Source: Petropleomorpha daqingensis (lineage in GTDB: Bacteria; Actinomycetota; Actinomycetes; Mycobacteriales; Geodermatophilaceae). Taken from it: 64,000 nucleotides of DNA. A model generated the notes under the pieces. It did not search any database. It was not told the origin of the DNA and saw only the letters and a list, made by a program, of their open reading frames with translations. Within the stretch, counting starts at the first letter, position 1. Each line of letters starts with the position of its first letter. Below are positions 48,539 to 57,393 of the stretch, one piece after another. Both the position numbers and the translations under genes were made by a program. Location: NCBI RefSeq assembly GCF_013408985.1, contig NZ_JACBZT010000001.1, positions 2,914,001 to 2,978,000 of the forward strand, in the 5' to 3' direction.

Positions 48539-49015
48539 ATGCCGCGTGAACAGGGGCGGAAGCTCATCGCCCAGAACAAGAAGGCGCGGCACGACTACTC
48601 GATCCTCGACACCTACGAGGTGGGCCTGGTGCTCACCGGCACCGAGGTGAAGAGCCTGCGTGCCGGCCGTGCCTCGCTCGTCGACGGGTTCGCCACCGTC
48701 GACGACGGCGAGGTGTGGCTGCAGCACGTGCACATCCCCGAGTACACCGAGGGCACGTGGACCAACCACGCCCCGCGGCGCAAGCGCAAGGTGCTCATGC
48801 ACCGGGCCGAGATCGACAAGCTCATCGGCAAGACCAAGGAGGGCGGGCTCACGCTCGTCCCGCTCGACCTGTACTTCAAGGACGGCAAGGTCAAGGCCAC
48901 CCTCGCGCTCGCGCGCGGCAAGAAGGCCTACGACAAGCGGCAGGACCTCGCCGAGCGCGACTCGCGCCGGGAGATCCAGAAGGCGTTCGGCCGGTACGTG
49001 AAGGGCCGCCGGTGA
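48539..49015 (+). CDS. smpB: SsrA-binding protein SmpB
   Basis: A 158-residue SmpB with [20 protein letters not shown], the [14 protein letters not shown] tmRNA-binding region and a basic tail ending GRYVKGRR. It delivers tmRNA to stalled ribosomes. The ATG opens directly at the family start. The tmRNA gene lies at 56416, separated by about ten genes. Confidence 0.96.
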   Translation: MPREQGRKLIAQNKKARHDYSILDTYEVGLVLTGTEVKSLRAGRASLVDGFATVDDGEVWLQHVHIPEYTEGTWTNHAPRRKRKVLMHRAEIDKLIGKTKEGGLTLVPLDLYFKDGKVKATLALARGKKAYDKRQDLAERDSRREIQKAFGRYVKGRR

Positions 49016-49932
49016 GGGGTGCCGCGTACGACGGTTTCGGCGACGTCGACGTCCTGACCGTGCGCGACGACCTGCCCGAGCCGCCGGTCGGACCCGACAC
49101 CGTGCTGGTGCGCACGCGGGCCGCCGGGGTCAACCCGGTGGACCTGGGCATCCGCGCCGGGCGGCTGGCCGGCGCGTTCCCGCACCACTTCCCGATCATC
49201 CCGGGCTGGGAGCTGTCCGGGGTCGTGGAGGCCGCCGGCCCGGCGGTCACCGACCTCGCGCCGGGTGACGAGGTGTACGCCTACGTCCGCCGGGACGACG
49301 TCCAGTGGGGCGCGATGGCCGAGCTCGTGCCCGCCCCGGTGCGCTGCGTGGCCCGCAAGCCGCAGTCGCTGTCGTTCGCCGAGGCCGCGGCCGTGCCGCT
49401 GGCCGGGCTGACCGCCTACCAGGCGCTGACCGAGGCGCTCGACGTCGGCGAGGGCGACCGGGTGCTCGTGCACCGCGGCGCGGGCGGCGTCGGGTTCTTC
49501 GCCGTCCAGATCGCCGTGGCGCTGGGCGCGCAGGTGATCGCGACCGCGAGCCCGCGCAACCACGGCTTCCTGCGCGACGCCGGCGCCGCGGAGGTGCTCG
49601 ACTACTCCGCCGGGCCGATCAGCGGGCAGCTCGCCGAGCCGGTCGACGCCGTCCTCGACCTGGTCGGGGGCGACACGCTGGCCGACGCGCCGAAGCAGGT
49701 GCGCGACCCCGCCCGGATCGTGTCGATCGTCGACCCCGCGGTCCGCGACCTGGGCGGCCGGTACGTGTTCGTGCGGCCCGACGCGCACGACCTGGAGGAG
49801 CTGGCCCTGATGGCCGACGCCGGCCAGCTGCGGGTCTCGATCGCGAAGGCGTTCCCGCTGGAGCAGGTGCGCCAGGCGCAGGAGCTGCTGGCCGGCGGGC
49901 ACGTGCGCGGCAAGGTCGTCGTCACGTTGTGA
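49012..49932 (+). CDS. quinone oxidoreductase-like MDR protein
   Basis: A 306-residue zinc-free MDR enzyme: [17 protein letters not shown] start, [12 protein letters not shown], the nucleotide loop [15 protein letters not shown] and the closing [18 protein letters not shown] start overlaps the smpB stop (GTGA). Expected NADPH:quinone reductase; substrate unknown. It is related to, but distinct from, the enzyme at 101. Confidence 0.85.
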   Translation: MRGAAYDGFGDVDVLTVRDDLPEPPVGPDTVLVRTRAAGVNPVDLGIRAGRLAGAFPHHFPIIPGWELSGVVEAAGPAVTDLAPGDEVYAYVRRDDVQWGAMAELVPAPVRCVARKPQSLSFAEAAAVPLAGLTAYQALTEALDVGEGDRVLVHRGAGGVGFFAVQIAVALGAQVIATASPRNHGFLRDAGAAEVLDYSAGPISGQLAEPVDAVLDLVGGDTLADAPKQVRDPARIVSIVDPAVRDLGGRYVFVRPDAHDLEELALMADAGQLRVSIAKAFPLEQVRQAQELLAGGHVRGKVVVTL

Positions 49933-49947
49933 GAACGACGCCCGAGT

Positions 49948-50002
49948 GAGCATCGCAGGGAGCGCCAGCGACCGAGGAGCGGAGCGAGGGCGGAGTCGAA
50001 CC
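49948..50002 (+). repeat. imperfect GAGCGxAGCGA-type repeat in leader
   Basis: The leader of the amidohydrolase gene consists of imperfect repeats of GAGCG and AGCGA units (for example CGAGGAGCGGAGCGAGG). Similar purine-rich leaders recur in high-GC actinobacterial genomes; whether this is a dispersed repeat cannot be judged from one copy. Confidence 0.35.
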
Positions 50003-50905
50003 ATGGATGCTGTGATCAGGCCGCCGGAGGACGACGCCGACGTTCCGCGCTACTGGCGCGAGCTCGGTCTGCCCGGGCTGGTCGACACGCACGTGCACTT
50101 CCTGCCGCCCCGGGTGCAGGCGAAGGTCTGGAAGTTCTTCGAGGACGGCGCCGCGCACTACGGCACCGACTGGCCGATCGCCTACGCGATGCCCGACGAG
50201 GACGAGCGGCTGGCGGTCCTCGAGCGGCTGGGCGTGCGGGCCTTCCCGACGCTGCCCTACCCGCACAAGGCGGGCATGGCCGCGTGGCTCAACGACTGGT
50301 CGGCGGAGTTCGCCGGCCGCGATCCGCGGATCCTGCAGTCGGCGACCTTCTACCCGGAGCCGGAGGCGCCGTTTTACGTCGCCGAGGCGCTCGACCGGGG
50401 CGCCCGGGTGTTCAAGGTGCACGTGCAGGTCGGTGAGTTCGACCCGCGCTCGCCGGTGCTGGACGCGGTGTGGGGCCGACTCGAGGCCGAGGGCACACCG
50501 GTGGTGATCCACTGCGGGTCGGGGCCGCGGGCCGGCACGCACACCGGGCCGGGGCCGGTGAGCGAGGTGCTCGCGCGGCACCCGCGGCTGCAGCTGGTCA
50601 TCGCGCACATGGGCATGCCGGAGTACGCCGCCTTCTTCGACCTGGCCGAGCGGTACGAGCGGGTGCACCTGGACACCACGATGTTCGGCACCGACTTCAC
50701 CGAGCAGCTCATGCCGTTCGACCCGGCCGACCGGTCGCGGTTGTCGGCACTCCGCGAGAAGGTGCTGCTGGGCAGCGACTTCCCGAGCATCCCCTATCCG
50801 TACGCGCACCAGCTCGCGGCGCTGCACCGGCTCGACCTGGGGGAGGAGTGGCTGCGCGCCGTCCTGTGGGAGAACGGCGCCCGACTGTTCGGACTGGAGA
50901 CCTGA
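50003..50905 (+). CDS. amidohydrolase family protein
   Basis: About 300 residues of the amidohydrolase-2 TIM barrel. The first metal motif is DTHVHFLPP, later residues are VVIHCGSGPRAGTHTG, LQLVIAHMGMPEY and LLGSDFPSIPY with the final Asp. Relatives include decarboxylases of the ACMSD type and hydrolases. The ATG at 50003 is the start that fits the family. Its stop overlaps the following VOC gene. Confidence 0.82.
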   Translation: MDAVIRPPEDDADVPRYWRELGLPGLVDTHVHFLPPRVQAKVWKFFEDGAAHYGTDWPIAYAMPDEDERLAVLERLGVRAFPTLPYPHKAGMAAWLNDWSAEFAGRDPRILQSATFYPEPEAPFYVAEALDRGARVFKVHVQVGEFDPRSPVLDAVWGRLEAEGTPVVIHCGSGPRAGTHTGPGPVSEVLARHPRLQLVIAHMGMPEYAAFFDLAERYERVHLDTTMFGTDFTEQLMPFDPADRSRLSALREKVLLGSDFPSIPYPYAHQLAALHRLDLGEEWLRAVLWENGARLFGLET

Positions 50906-51276
50906 TGCCCAGCTTCTCGTTGACCGCCGCCGTGCTCGGGACGCCGGACCCCCAGGGGCTGGCCCGCTTCTACCAGCGCCTGCTCGGCTGGCCGATCGGC
51001 AGCGACGACCCCACCTGGACGACGCTGCGCCCGGAGGGCGGCGGGGCCGGGCTGTCCTTCCAGCTGGAGGACGACCACACCCCGCCGACCTGGCCGGCCG
51101 GCGACGGCGACCAGCAGATGCAGGTCCACCTGGACATCGAGGTCGACGACCTCGAGGCCGCCGTCGCGATCGCCACCGAGGCCGGTGCGAAGGTCGCCGA
51201 CTTCCAGCCCCAGGACGACGTCCGGGTCTGCCTCGACCCGGCCGGTCACCCGTTCTGCCTCTGGGTGCGGGAGTAG
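50905..51276 (+). CDS. VOC-family protein
   Basis: A 123-residue glyoxalase-fold protein: LTAAVLGTPDPQGLARFYQR at the start, DIEVDDLEAAVAIATEAGA in the second half, LDPAGHPFCLWV at the end. It overlaps the amidohydrolase stop by one base (TGATG). Substrate unknown. Confidence 0.82.
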   Translation: MPSFSLTAAVLGTPDPQGLARFYQRLLGWPIGSDDPTWTTLRPEGGGAGLSFQLEDDHTPPTWPAGDGDQQMQVHLDIEVDDLEAAVAIATEAGAKVADFQPQDDVRVCLDPAGHPFCLWVRE

Positions 51277-51286
51277 AGCGCTCGGG

Positions 51287-51610
51287 TCAGCTCTGCCCCG
51301 GAGGCGAGTAGTCGGGGCGGATCTGGGCAGCGCGGTCGACCTGCTCCGGGGTGAGCAGCGCGACCGTCCGCACGCTGACCGTGCCGCTCGCGTTGACCGT
51401 CAAGGCCACCGCGGCGGCCGTCTCGGCGTCGGGCACGTCGACGATCACGAACGCGTCGTCACCGCCGAACGCGAAGTCGAACGACTCGAGCCGGCCACCG
51501 AGACCGGAGAGGGTCTTCTCGATCCCGGTCACGCGGGCCGATCCACCGGCCTGCATCAGAGCGCGCGAGCCCTGCGGCCCGTAGTTGGCGATGAACAGGT
51601 AGCGGGCCAT
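51287..51610 (-). CDS. GYD-domain protein
   Basis: A 107-residue protein with the GYD pattern: YLFIANYGPQGSRALMQAGG, GGRLESFDFAFGGDDAFVIV, then a C-terminal strand. GYD proteins are dimeric alpha-beta barrels of unknown chemistry. AGAGGAGG precedes the ATG at 51610. Divergent from the GNAT pair; the 51611-51773 gap holds their promoters only. Confidence 0.82.
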   Translation of the reverse strand: MARYLFIANYGPQGSRALMQAGGSARVTGIEKTLSGLGGRLESFDFAFGGDDAFVIVDVPDAETAAAVALTVNASGTVSVRTVALLTPEQVDRAAQIRPDYSPPGQS

Positions 51611-51773
51611 GGGGGCCCTCCTCTCGGGTACCCCCGTGCGCTGTCGGAGCCTGGCCCGCCGCCCGGGGAGCGGCCAGAGCCCTGCGGCCCTGCGGTGTGG
51701 AGGCCCCCCGCCTTCGGTCGGTCCGCGGCATAACCGTTCGCGAGCGACCGCCGGTCTCCCTACCCTCCCTGGC

Positions 51774-52757
51774 GTGCCCGCCCCGCTGCCCCTGCCCGCC
51801 GGCCTGACCACGCGGCCGCTGACCCCCGACGACGTCGACGCCGTCGCCGGCCTGCTGCAGGCCGCCGAGAAGGTGGACGACACCGGGGAGAACTTCGAGG
51901 CCGACGACCTCACCGAGTGGTGGGTCAACGAGCTGGTCGACCTCGATCGCGACGGGCTGGCGGTCTGCGGCGAGGACGGCGGCATCGTCGCGTACGGGAC
52001 CACGCTGGCGCCCCCGACGTTCCGGGACGCGTTCGCCGTGTACCTCGAGGGCCGGGTGCACCCGGAGCACCGCCGGCGGGGCATCGGGCGGGCGGTGCTG
52101 GACTGGCAGCTGGCGCGGGGTGCGCAGATCCACGCCGAGCGGCACCCGGAGGCGCCGGCGCGCCTCTCCGTCGGGGTGTTCGAGACGATGCCCGGGCTGG
52201 CCGCGCTGGTCGAGGGGGCCGGGCTGACCGCCGAGCGGTGGTACCGGTTGATGGAGCGCCCGCTCTCCGACCTGCCGGCCGTCCCCTCCGCCGAGCTCGT
52301 GCCGTTCACCTGGGAGAGGGACGACGAGGTCCGCCGGGCGCACAACGCGGCGTTCACCCGCCACCACGGCTCCAGCGAGCGCGATCCGGCGTCCTGGCAG
52401 GTGATGTTCACCGGGCAGCGCGCGTTCCGGCCGGAGCTGTCCACGCTGGCGCTGGTGGACGGCGCGGTCGCCGCCTACGCGCTGGTCTACGTCTACGACT
52501 CCGACACCCGGGCGACCGGGGTGGCCGACGCCCACTTCGGCCAGATCGGCACCCTGCCCGAGCACCGCGGCCGCGGCCTGGCCACCACCGCGATCGCCGC
52601 CTCGCTGCGCGCCGCCGCCCACGCCGGCTGCGGGCGGGCCAGCCTGCAGGTCGACAGCGAGAACGTGACCGGCGCGCTGCGCCTCTACGAGGGGCTCGGC
52701 TTCACGGTCCGGCGCACCTCGGTGTCGTGGGCCCGCGCGCTGCCACCTCGCTCGTGA
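51774..52757 (+). CDS. tandem GNAT acetyltransferase (mycothiol-synthase-like)
   Basis: A 327-residue protein with two GNAT domains, motif A visible in each: VHPEHRRRGIGRAVLDW near 105 and GTLPEHRGRGLATTAIAASL near 265, the second followed by DSENVTGALRLYEGLGF. This double-GNAT layout is that of mycothiol synthase MshD and relatives; substrate not assigned. GTG start. Its stop overlaps the next GNAT gene by four bases. Confidence 0.82.
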   Translation: MPAPLPLPAGLTTRPLTPDDVDAVAGLLQAAEKVDDTGENFEADDLTEWWVNELVDLDRDGLAVCGEDGGIVAYGTTLAPPTFRDAFAVYLEGRVHPEHRRRGIGRAVLDWQLARGAQIHAERHPEAPARLSVGVFETMPGLAALVEGAGLTAERWYRLMERPLSDLPAVPSAELVPFTWERDDEVRRAHNAAFTRHHGSSERDPASWQVMFTGQRAFRPELSTLALVDGAVAAYALVYVYDSDTRATGVADAHFGQIGTLPEHRGRGLATTAIAASLRAAAHAGCGRASLQVDSENVTGALRLYEGLGFTVRRTSVSWARALPPRS

Positions 52758-53200
52758 CGCCGTCGTTCCGGGCGGCGACGCCGGATGACCTGCCGATGGT
52801 CTACCGCGCGGAGCTGGCCTACATCCGCGACGTCGAGCCGGATGCCGAACCCGCCTGGATCCGGGCCACCGACCGCAACCTCGAGCTGTGGGTGGCGAAC
52901 CTGCTGCGAACCACGGTCGCCGAGGTCGCCGGCGAGCCGGCCGGCTTCGTCATGTGGATGCCGACCGGCCAGACCGCCACCGTCGTCACCGTGCAGGTGC
53001 TGCCGGAGTTCCGGCGGTGCGGCCTCGGCCGGCGGTTGCTCGACCGCGTGGTCGCCGATGCCGACGGGCGGTCGGTCGAACTGGGCGTGCACCGCGCCAA
53101 CCCCGCCCGCGCGCTGTACGAGCGCGCCGGCTTCACGCGCGTCAGCGAGCGCGGCGACTACCTGATGTACCGGCGCGACCGAACTACGCTTCCGGCATGA
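52754..53200 (+). CDS. GNAT N-acetyltransferase
   Basis: A 148-residue single GNAT domain: VTVQVLPEFRRCGLGRRLLD is motif A and VHRANPARALYERAGF is motif B. Coupled by GTGA to the preceding gene and by ATGA to the following small membrane protein. Substrate unknown. Confidence 0.85.
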   Translation: MTPSFRAATPDDLPMVYRAELAYIRDVEPDAEPAWIRATDRNLELWVANLLRTTVAEVAGEPAGFVMWMPTGQTATVVTVQVLPEFRRCGLGRRLLDRVVADADGRSVELGVHRANPARALYERAGFTRVSERGDYLMYRRDRTTLPA

Positions 53201-53406
53201 CCGGGCTGGCGATCGCGGCGGGCTCGATCGTGCTCGTCGCTGCCGTCCTGGTGCTCAGCGCGCGCCTGACCGGCCTGGTGGCCGAGCGCTTCGGGGAGGA
53301 CCCGAAGCCATGGCAGCTGCGGATGCTGCCGTTCGGTCCGTTCGGCCCGGTGCTCACGTGGGTGCTGCTCAGCCGACCCGGCGGCGGGGGCGGTTCCTGG
53401 GCCTGA
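53197..53406 (+). CDS. small membrane protein
   Basis: A 69-residue protein with one N-terminal hydrophobic helix (AIAAGSIVLVAAVLVLSARL) and a short amphipathic C-terminus with FGPFGPVLTWVLL. Its ATG overlaps the GNAT stop, so it is probably translated. Function unknown. Confidence 0.55.
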   Translation: MTGLAIAAGSIVLVAAVLVLSARLTGLVAERFGEDPKPWQLRMLPFGPFGPVLTWVLLSRPGGGGGSWA

Positions 53407-53419
53407 TCGAATCGCGGCC

Positions 53420-54295
53420 ATGGTCAGCGTCGACTCGCCCGCTTTCGACCCCCGCGTGGTCGCCCGCGCCCACCGCGCGGTGGAGCCCCTGCACAACAAC
53501 GTCTACTTCGCCCCCGAGCACGACGAGCGGCTCACCGCCGTCGGGCTGCGGCCGGGGCGCATGTGCTACTTCGCCGGGCGGGCGGCGCCGATGGGCCCGG
53601 TCGGGCCGGGGGTCGTCGCCGCGACGTTCTACAACTTCTCGCCGTCCCTGGTCGCCCGGCACATCCCCCGCGCCTGGACCCTCGCCTCGCCGGAGGAGGT
53701 CGTCGCCGCCCGATTCGGGGCCGCGCGGGCGTCGCTGACCCGGTTGCTCGGCGACGCCGCCGGGTCGCCGGAGGTCGCGGAGCTGGCTGGGCTGCTGCGC
53801 GAGGCCTGCTCGGTGCTCACCCCCGAGGCGCGGCCGCTGTACGCGGGGCACGCCGACCTGCTCTGGCCCGACGAGCCGGTGCTCGAGCTGTGGCACGGGG
53901 CGACGCTGCTGCGCGAGCACCGCGGCGACGGGCACCTGGCCGCGCTGCTTCGCGCCGGCCTGACCGGCCTCGAGGCGCTGATCACCCACGTCGTCACCGG
54001 CCGCGGCTTCAGCGAGCACGGCGCCCGCGTCACTCGTGGCTGGAGCGAGGAGGACTGGACGGCGACCGTCGCGTCGCTGACCGAGCGCGGTCTGCTCGCC
54101 GACGGGCAGCTCACCGCGGAGGGCGCCGACCTGCGGGCGCGGATCGAGGCGGAGACCGACGAGCTGTCGGCCGCGCCGTGGGCGCACCTCGGGCCGGAGC
54201 GGACGGCGCGGGTCGTCGAGCTCGGCCGGGGCCTCTCGGCTCGGCTGGTCGCCGCCGGCGCGTACCCCGCCGAGCTGTTCCCCGCGCGCGGCTGA
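53420..54295 (+). CDS. SCO6745-family protein
   Basis: A 291-residue protein of the SCO6745 group: an N-terminal helical part with VARAHRAVEPLHNNVYFAPE, RPGRMCYFAGRAAPMGPV and a C-terminal winged-helix-like region (RGWSEEDWTATVASLTERGL, GQLTAEGADLRARIE). Members are widespread in actinobacteria with unknown role; the C-terminus resembles MarR-type DNA-binding folds. Confidence 0.78.
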   Translation: MVSVDSPAFDPRVVARAHRAVEPLHNNVYFAPEHDERLTAVGLRPGRMCYFAGRAAPMGPVGPGVVAATFYNFSPSLVARHIPRAWTLASPEEVVAARFGAARASLTRLLGDAAGSPEVAELAGLLREACSVLTPEARPLYAGHADLLWPDEPVLELWHGATLLREHRGDGHLAALLRAGLTGLEALITHVVTGRGFSEHGARVTRGWSEEDWTATVASLTERGLLADGQLTAEGADLRARIEAETDELSAAPWAHLGPERTARVVELGRGLSARLVAAGAYPAELFPARG

Positions 54296-54657
54296 GCTCG
54301 CGCCGGTCATCACCCTCGCGGCGTGGCCGCGACCCGCGGGTCGTGCCGCGAGGGCGACGACCACGCGGCGCAGGTCATCGTGCTGACCAGCTGCTTCCCC
54401 GCTGGTCATGGCGTGTTCACCCGACCGGGGGACGCGGATTGGACACGACGTGTCACGATGGACGACGGCCTTGCGCGAGAAGACATCGTGACGGACGGGG
54501 CCGGCGAGGGAGGGAGGCTCGGGCGATGCGCAGCGAACCTCCCAGTCCCAGTCCCGAGGTTCTCCCCGCCTGACGCACGGCCGGATCGGCCGGTGCGCGG
54601 TCGCGTGGGGAGGACCTCCTCGGCGTCCTCGTCCCCGCGTCGAATCGGGAGTCCGTC
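54296..54657 (+). other. 362-bp untranslated region before corA
   Basis: No convincing gene. Near 54510-54545 GGGAGG and CCTCCC could pair across about 21 bases, and near 54580-54600 GGCCGGATCGGCC is a short palindrome, so a structured leader is possible. I looked for an M-box magnesium riboswitch because the next gene is a Mg transporter and found no convincing match to its conserved segments. Confidence 0.4.
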
Positions 54658-55800
54658 ATGGCCGACCGCCGCACCCCCCTGACCGCCCTGTCCATCCTGG
54701 GCCGCCGTCCCGGCGTCGACGTCCGCCCCGCGCGTCCCGCGCCGGCCACGCCGGCGGCGGCGACCGAGACGCGCCGGACCTCGCGGCTGGTCGACAACGC
54801 CGTCTACTCGGCGGGCCGCCGGATCGCCACGCCCGAGTCACCGGCCGACAGCCGCGCCGAGCTGGACCTGGGGGAGGAGCGCCTCGCCTGGCTGGGGCTC
54901 TACCGGCCCGAGCCGCGGGACCTGGGCGAGCTCGCCGAGCTGTTCGACCTGCCGGAGCTGGCCGTCGAGGACGCCATCCAGGCGCACCAGCGGCCGAAGT
55001 TCGAGCGGTACGGCAACACGCTGTTCGTCGTCCTCAAGGCCGCCCGCTACGTCGACGAGCTGGAAGAGGTCGAGTTCGGCGAGCTGCACCTGTTCCTCGG
55101 CGAGGAGTTCGCCATCACCGTCCGGCACAGCGAGTCGCCGGACCTCTCCCGGGTGCGCCGCCGGCTGGAGAGCGAGCCGGACCTGCTCGCCAAGGGCAGC
55201 GAGGCGGTGCTCTACGCGATCCTCGACGCCGTCGTCGACGGCTACGTGCCGGTGCTCGCCGGCCTCGAGAACGACATCGACGAGATCGAGACCGAGGTCT
55301 TCCGCGGGGACCCGGGCGTCTCCCGGCGCATCTACGAGCTCTCGCAGGAGGTCCTCGACTTCCAGCGCGCCGCCCAGCCGCTGACCGGGATCCTCGCCGC
55401 GATCACCGCCGGCTTCGACAAGTACGGCGTCGACGAGGAGCTGCGCAGCTACCTGCGCGACGTCGCCGACCACGTCGTCCAGGTCAACGAGCGCGTGGAC
55501 GGTTTCCGGCTGCAGCTGCGCGACATCCTCACCGTGAACGCGACCCTGGTTGCGCAGCGGCAGAACGACGAGATCCGCGAGCTGACCGAGACGTCGATCG
55601 CGCAGGGCGAGGAGGTCAAGAAGATCTCCGCCTGGGCGGCCATCCTGTTCGCCCCGACCCTGGTCGGGACCGTCTACGGGATGAACTTCGACGACATGCC
55701 CGAGACGCACTGGCACCTGGGCTATCCGTTCGCGATCGTGCTGATGCTGCTGGTCAGCGTGATCCTGTACGGCGTCTTCAAGCGTCGCGACTGGATTTAG
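54658..55800 (+). CDS. corA: magnesium/cobalt transporter CorA
   Basis: A 380-residue CorA. A long cytoplasmic domain (about 60-315) is followed by two membrane helices at the C-terminus; the selectivity motif YGMNFDDMPE lies between them and a basic KRRDWI ends the protein. CorA pentamers import Mg2+. The first 60 residues are an unusual Pro/Arg-rich extension. Confidence 0.93.
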   Translation: MADRRTPLTALSILGRRPGVDVRPARPAPATPAAATETRRTSRLVDNAVYSAGRRIATPESPADSRAELDLGEERLAWLGLYRPEPRDLGELAELFDLPELAVEDAIQAHQRPKFERYGNTLFVVLKAARYVDELEEVEFGELHLFLGEEFAITVRHSESPDLSRVRRRLESEPDLLAKGSEAVLYAILDAVVDGYVPVLAGLENDIDEIETEVFRGDPGVSRRIYELSQEVLDFQRAAQPLTGILAAITAGFDKYGVDEELRSYLRDVADHVVQVNERVDGFRLQLRDILTVNATLVAQRQNDEIRELTETSIAQGEEVKKISAWAAILFAPTLVGTVYGMNFDDMPETHWHLGYPFAIVLMLLVSVILYGVFKRRDWI

Positions 55801-56311
55801 AGGTCGCCGCCCCGCTCCACGCCCGAAGACGGGGGACCCAGGCGTGGACGTGGCGCCGGTACTCCCGGTACTCGTCGCCGTACTCGCCCTCGAGCGTGGG
55901 CTCCTCGTAGAGCTTCACGAACGAGGCCACCAGGAACAGCACGAGGGCCCCGTAGAGCAGCGTCCCCCAGCTCCCGAACATCAGGGCCTGCCCGAGGATG
56001 ATCGACAGCACCGCCACGTACATCGGGTTGCGCACGTACCGGTACGGCCCGACGACGACGAGGTGCTTGGTCGGCATCGGGGGCGCCGGCGTCCCGTCGG
56101 CACGGGCGAACCGGACGAACGCGTCGAGCAGGACGACGATGCCGCCGGCGACGAGGACGGCGCCGATGATCACCAGCGGCGAGGCCCACCCACCGGTCCA
56201 CGGGATCTGCCACCTGGTGATCGACCACGGGATCAGCCCGGCCACCACGCCCGGTGTGACCACGAGGAACACGATCGTGCCGACCCAGGCACGGACGCGC
56301 ACGCCCTGCAT
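55778..56311 (-). CDS. isoprenylcysteine carboxyl-methyltransferase-like membrane protein
   Basis: A 177-residue membrane protein with four hydrophobic segments and the C-terminal ICMT/phospholipid-methyltransferase pattern: GPYRYVRNPMYVAVLSIILG, then KLYEEPTLEGEYGDEYREY. SAM-dependent methylation of a lipid or isoprenoid is expected. The ATG at 56311 matches the family start, though no good ribosome binding site precedes it. The 3' end overlaps corA by 23 bases. Confidence 0.78.
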   Translation of the reverse strand: MQGVRVRAWVGTIVFLVVTPGVVAGLIPWSITRWQIPWTGGWASPLVIIGAVLVAGGIVVLLDAFVRFARADGTPAPPMPTKHLVVVGPYRYVRNPMYVAVLSIILGQALMFGSWGTLLYGALVLFLVASFVKLYEEPTLEGEYGDEYREYRRHVHAWVPRLRAWSGAATSKSSRDA

Positions 56312-56415
56312 GCGCGGAGGGTAGCGACGGCGGTCGGCACGCGGCTGGGTGATGCGCGCGTGGCGGCGGAACAACTCGGTGGCCCGGCCGGTTACCCTGA
56401 CTGCACAACTGCACA

Positions 56416-56788
56416 GGGGGTGAATGGTCTCGACTGCGGTCGTTTGGCCAGGGGAAGCGAGCCGAGGAAGGCAACGATGAGCTCGTTAACCACGCGTTGC
56501 AAACAACACAAGCGCCGACTCCAGTCAGCGCGAGTTCGAACTCGCTGCCTAAGTAGCTAGTTCGACTCTGTCAGCCCGGGTTCGTCACCGGCCCGGATCC
56601 TGGCATCAGCTAGGTGACTGACCCTCCGCACCGGTCGCGGGTGCTGGAGGGGACATCAAACAGCGACTGGGCCCGTCACACCGGCTAGTCCGTGCGATCG
56701 GTGGGGCCGAGCAGAGACACAGCGGACTGCGCTCGGAGAAGCCCTGGACTGGCGTCGTAGGACGCGGGTTCGATTCCCGCCACCTCCA
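56416..56788 (+). ncRNA. ssrA: transfer-messenger RNA (tmRNA)
   Basis: The 5' end GGGGGTGAATGGTCTCGACT and the 3' end GGGTTCGATTCCCGCCACC are the conserved tmRNA termini. GGGGGTG (56416-56422) pairs with CACCTCC (56781-56787) as the acceptor stem, and A56788 is the discriminator. The tag reading frame runs from GCA at 56499 to TAA at 56550-56552 and encodes ANNTSADSSQREFELAA. The bases after the discriminator read CCC, so the CCA tail is not fully encoded. With SmpB it rescues stalled ribosomes. A -10-like TACCCT lies just upstream. Confidence 0.95.
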
Positions 56789-56800
56789 CCCCGAACGAAG

Positions 56801-56836
56801 GCCGGGGCCACCGCGGACAGCGGTGGCCCCGGCTTT
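56801..56836 (+). terminator. intrinsic terminator of ssrA
   Basis: A perfect 14-base stem, GCCGGGGCCACCGC with GCGGTGGCCCCGGC, around the loop GGACA, ending in TTT, starting 13 bases after the tmRNA 3' end. Confidence 0.9.
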
Positions 56837-56881
56837 CGTCGTACACGGGCGCGGAACCGACGCGCTCGCCGCCGCTTTGGC

Positions 56882-57316
56882 TCACCGCCAGGGGTCGGTG
56901 ATCTCTCGCAGATCGGTCAGGATGTCCCGGAGCTGCCTCATGCGTTGCTCTCCCAGGTGGGCGGTCCATTCGGCCTCTACCTCGGCGACGACCCGGCGTG
57001 AGGCTTCCACGCTGCGCGCGCCACGCTCGGCAATCCGGACAAGGCGTGCCCGGCCGTCGGCCGGGTCGGGGACGCGCTCCACGTAGCCGGCGCGTTCGAG
57101 CTGGTCGACCAGGAACCCGGCGCTCTGCTTGGTGATCCCGGCTTGCGCGGCGAGCTCGGTCAGCCGGCTGCCCGTCGACGCGATCCGTTGGAACACCCGC
57201 GCCTGCGCGGGCGTGAAGTCGTCGAACCCCGCAGCCGCTAGCCCATCGAACACACGCGTCTCCATCGCCCGGTACGGCAGGAACAGCAGCAGCCCGACGT
57301 TCAGCGCCCCGGTCAT
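56882..57316 (-). CDS. MarR-family transcriptional regulator
   Basis: A 144-residue MarR protein: LTELAAQAGITKQSAGFLVD is the recognition helix region, ERAGYVERVPDPADGRARLV the wing with its DxR motif. It is divergent from the mycothiol-dependent transferase gene at 57394 and probably controls both from the shared 77-bp region. The ATG at 57316 gives the family length. Confidence 0.88.
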   Translation of the reverse strand: MTGALNVGLLLFLPYRAMETRVFDGLAAAGFDDFTPAQARVFQRIASTGSRLTELAAQAGITKQSAGFLVDQLERAGYVERVPDPADGRARLVRIAERGARSVEASRRVVAEVEAEWTAHLGEQRMRQLRDILTDLREITDPWR

Positions 57317-57347
57317 GGTTGACGATGCTAGAGAGAAGTAAGACACT

Positions 57348-57363
57348 CTGACGAGTTGGTCAG
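57348..57363. promoter_or_regulatory. inverted repeat between marR-like and transferase genes
   Basis: CTGAC-GAGTTG-GTCAG lies midway between the divergent starts, a suitable MarR operator. GAGAGA and CTCTCT stretches flank it. Confidence 0.5.
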
Positions 57364-57393
57364 TCTCTCTCACCATCTCAGGGGGAATGCCCC

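Noticed and set aside
54296-54657. M-box magnesium riboswitch before corA
   Set aside because: None of the conserved M-box segments could be matched by eye.
54323-54682. Open frame of 119 codons before corA
   Set aside because: No ribosome binding site, low-complexity Ser/Arg/Pro tail, and overlap with the corA start in another frame.
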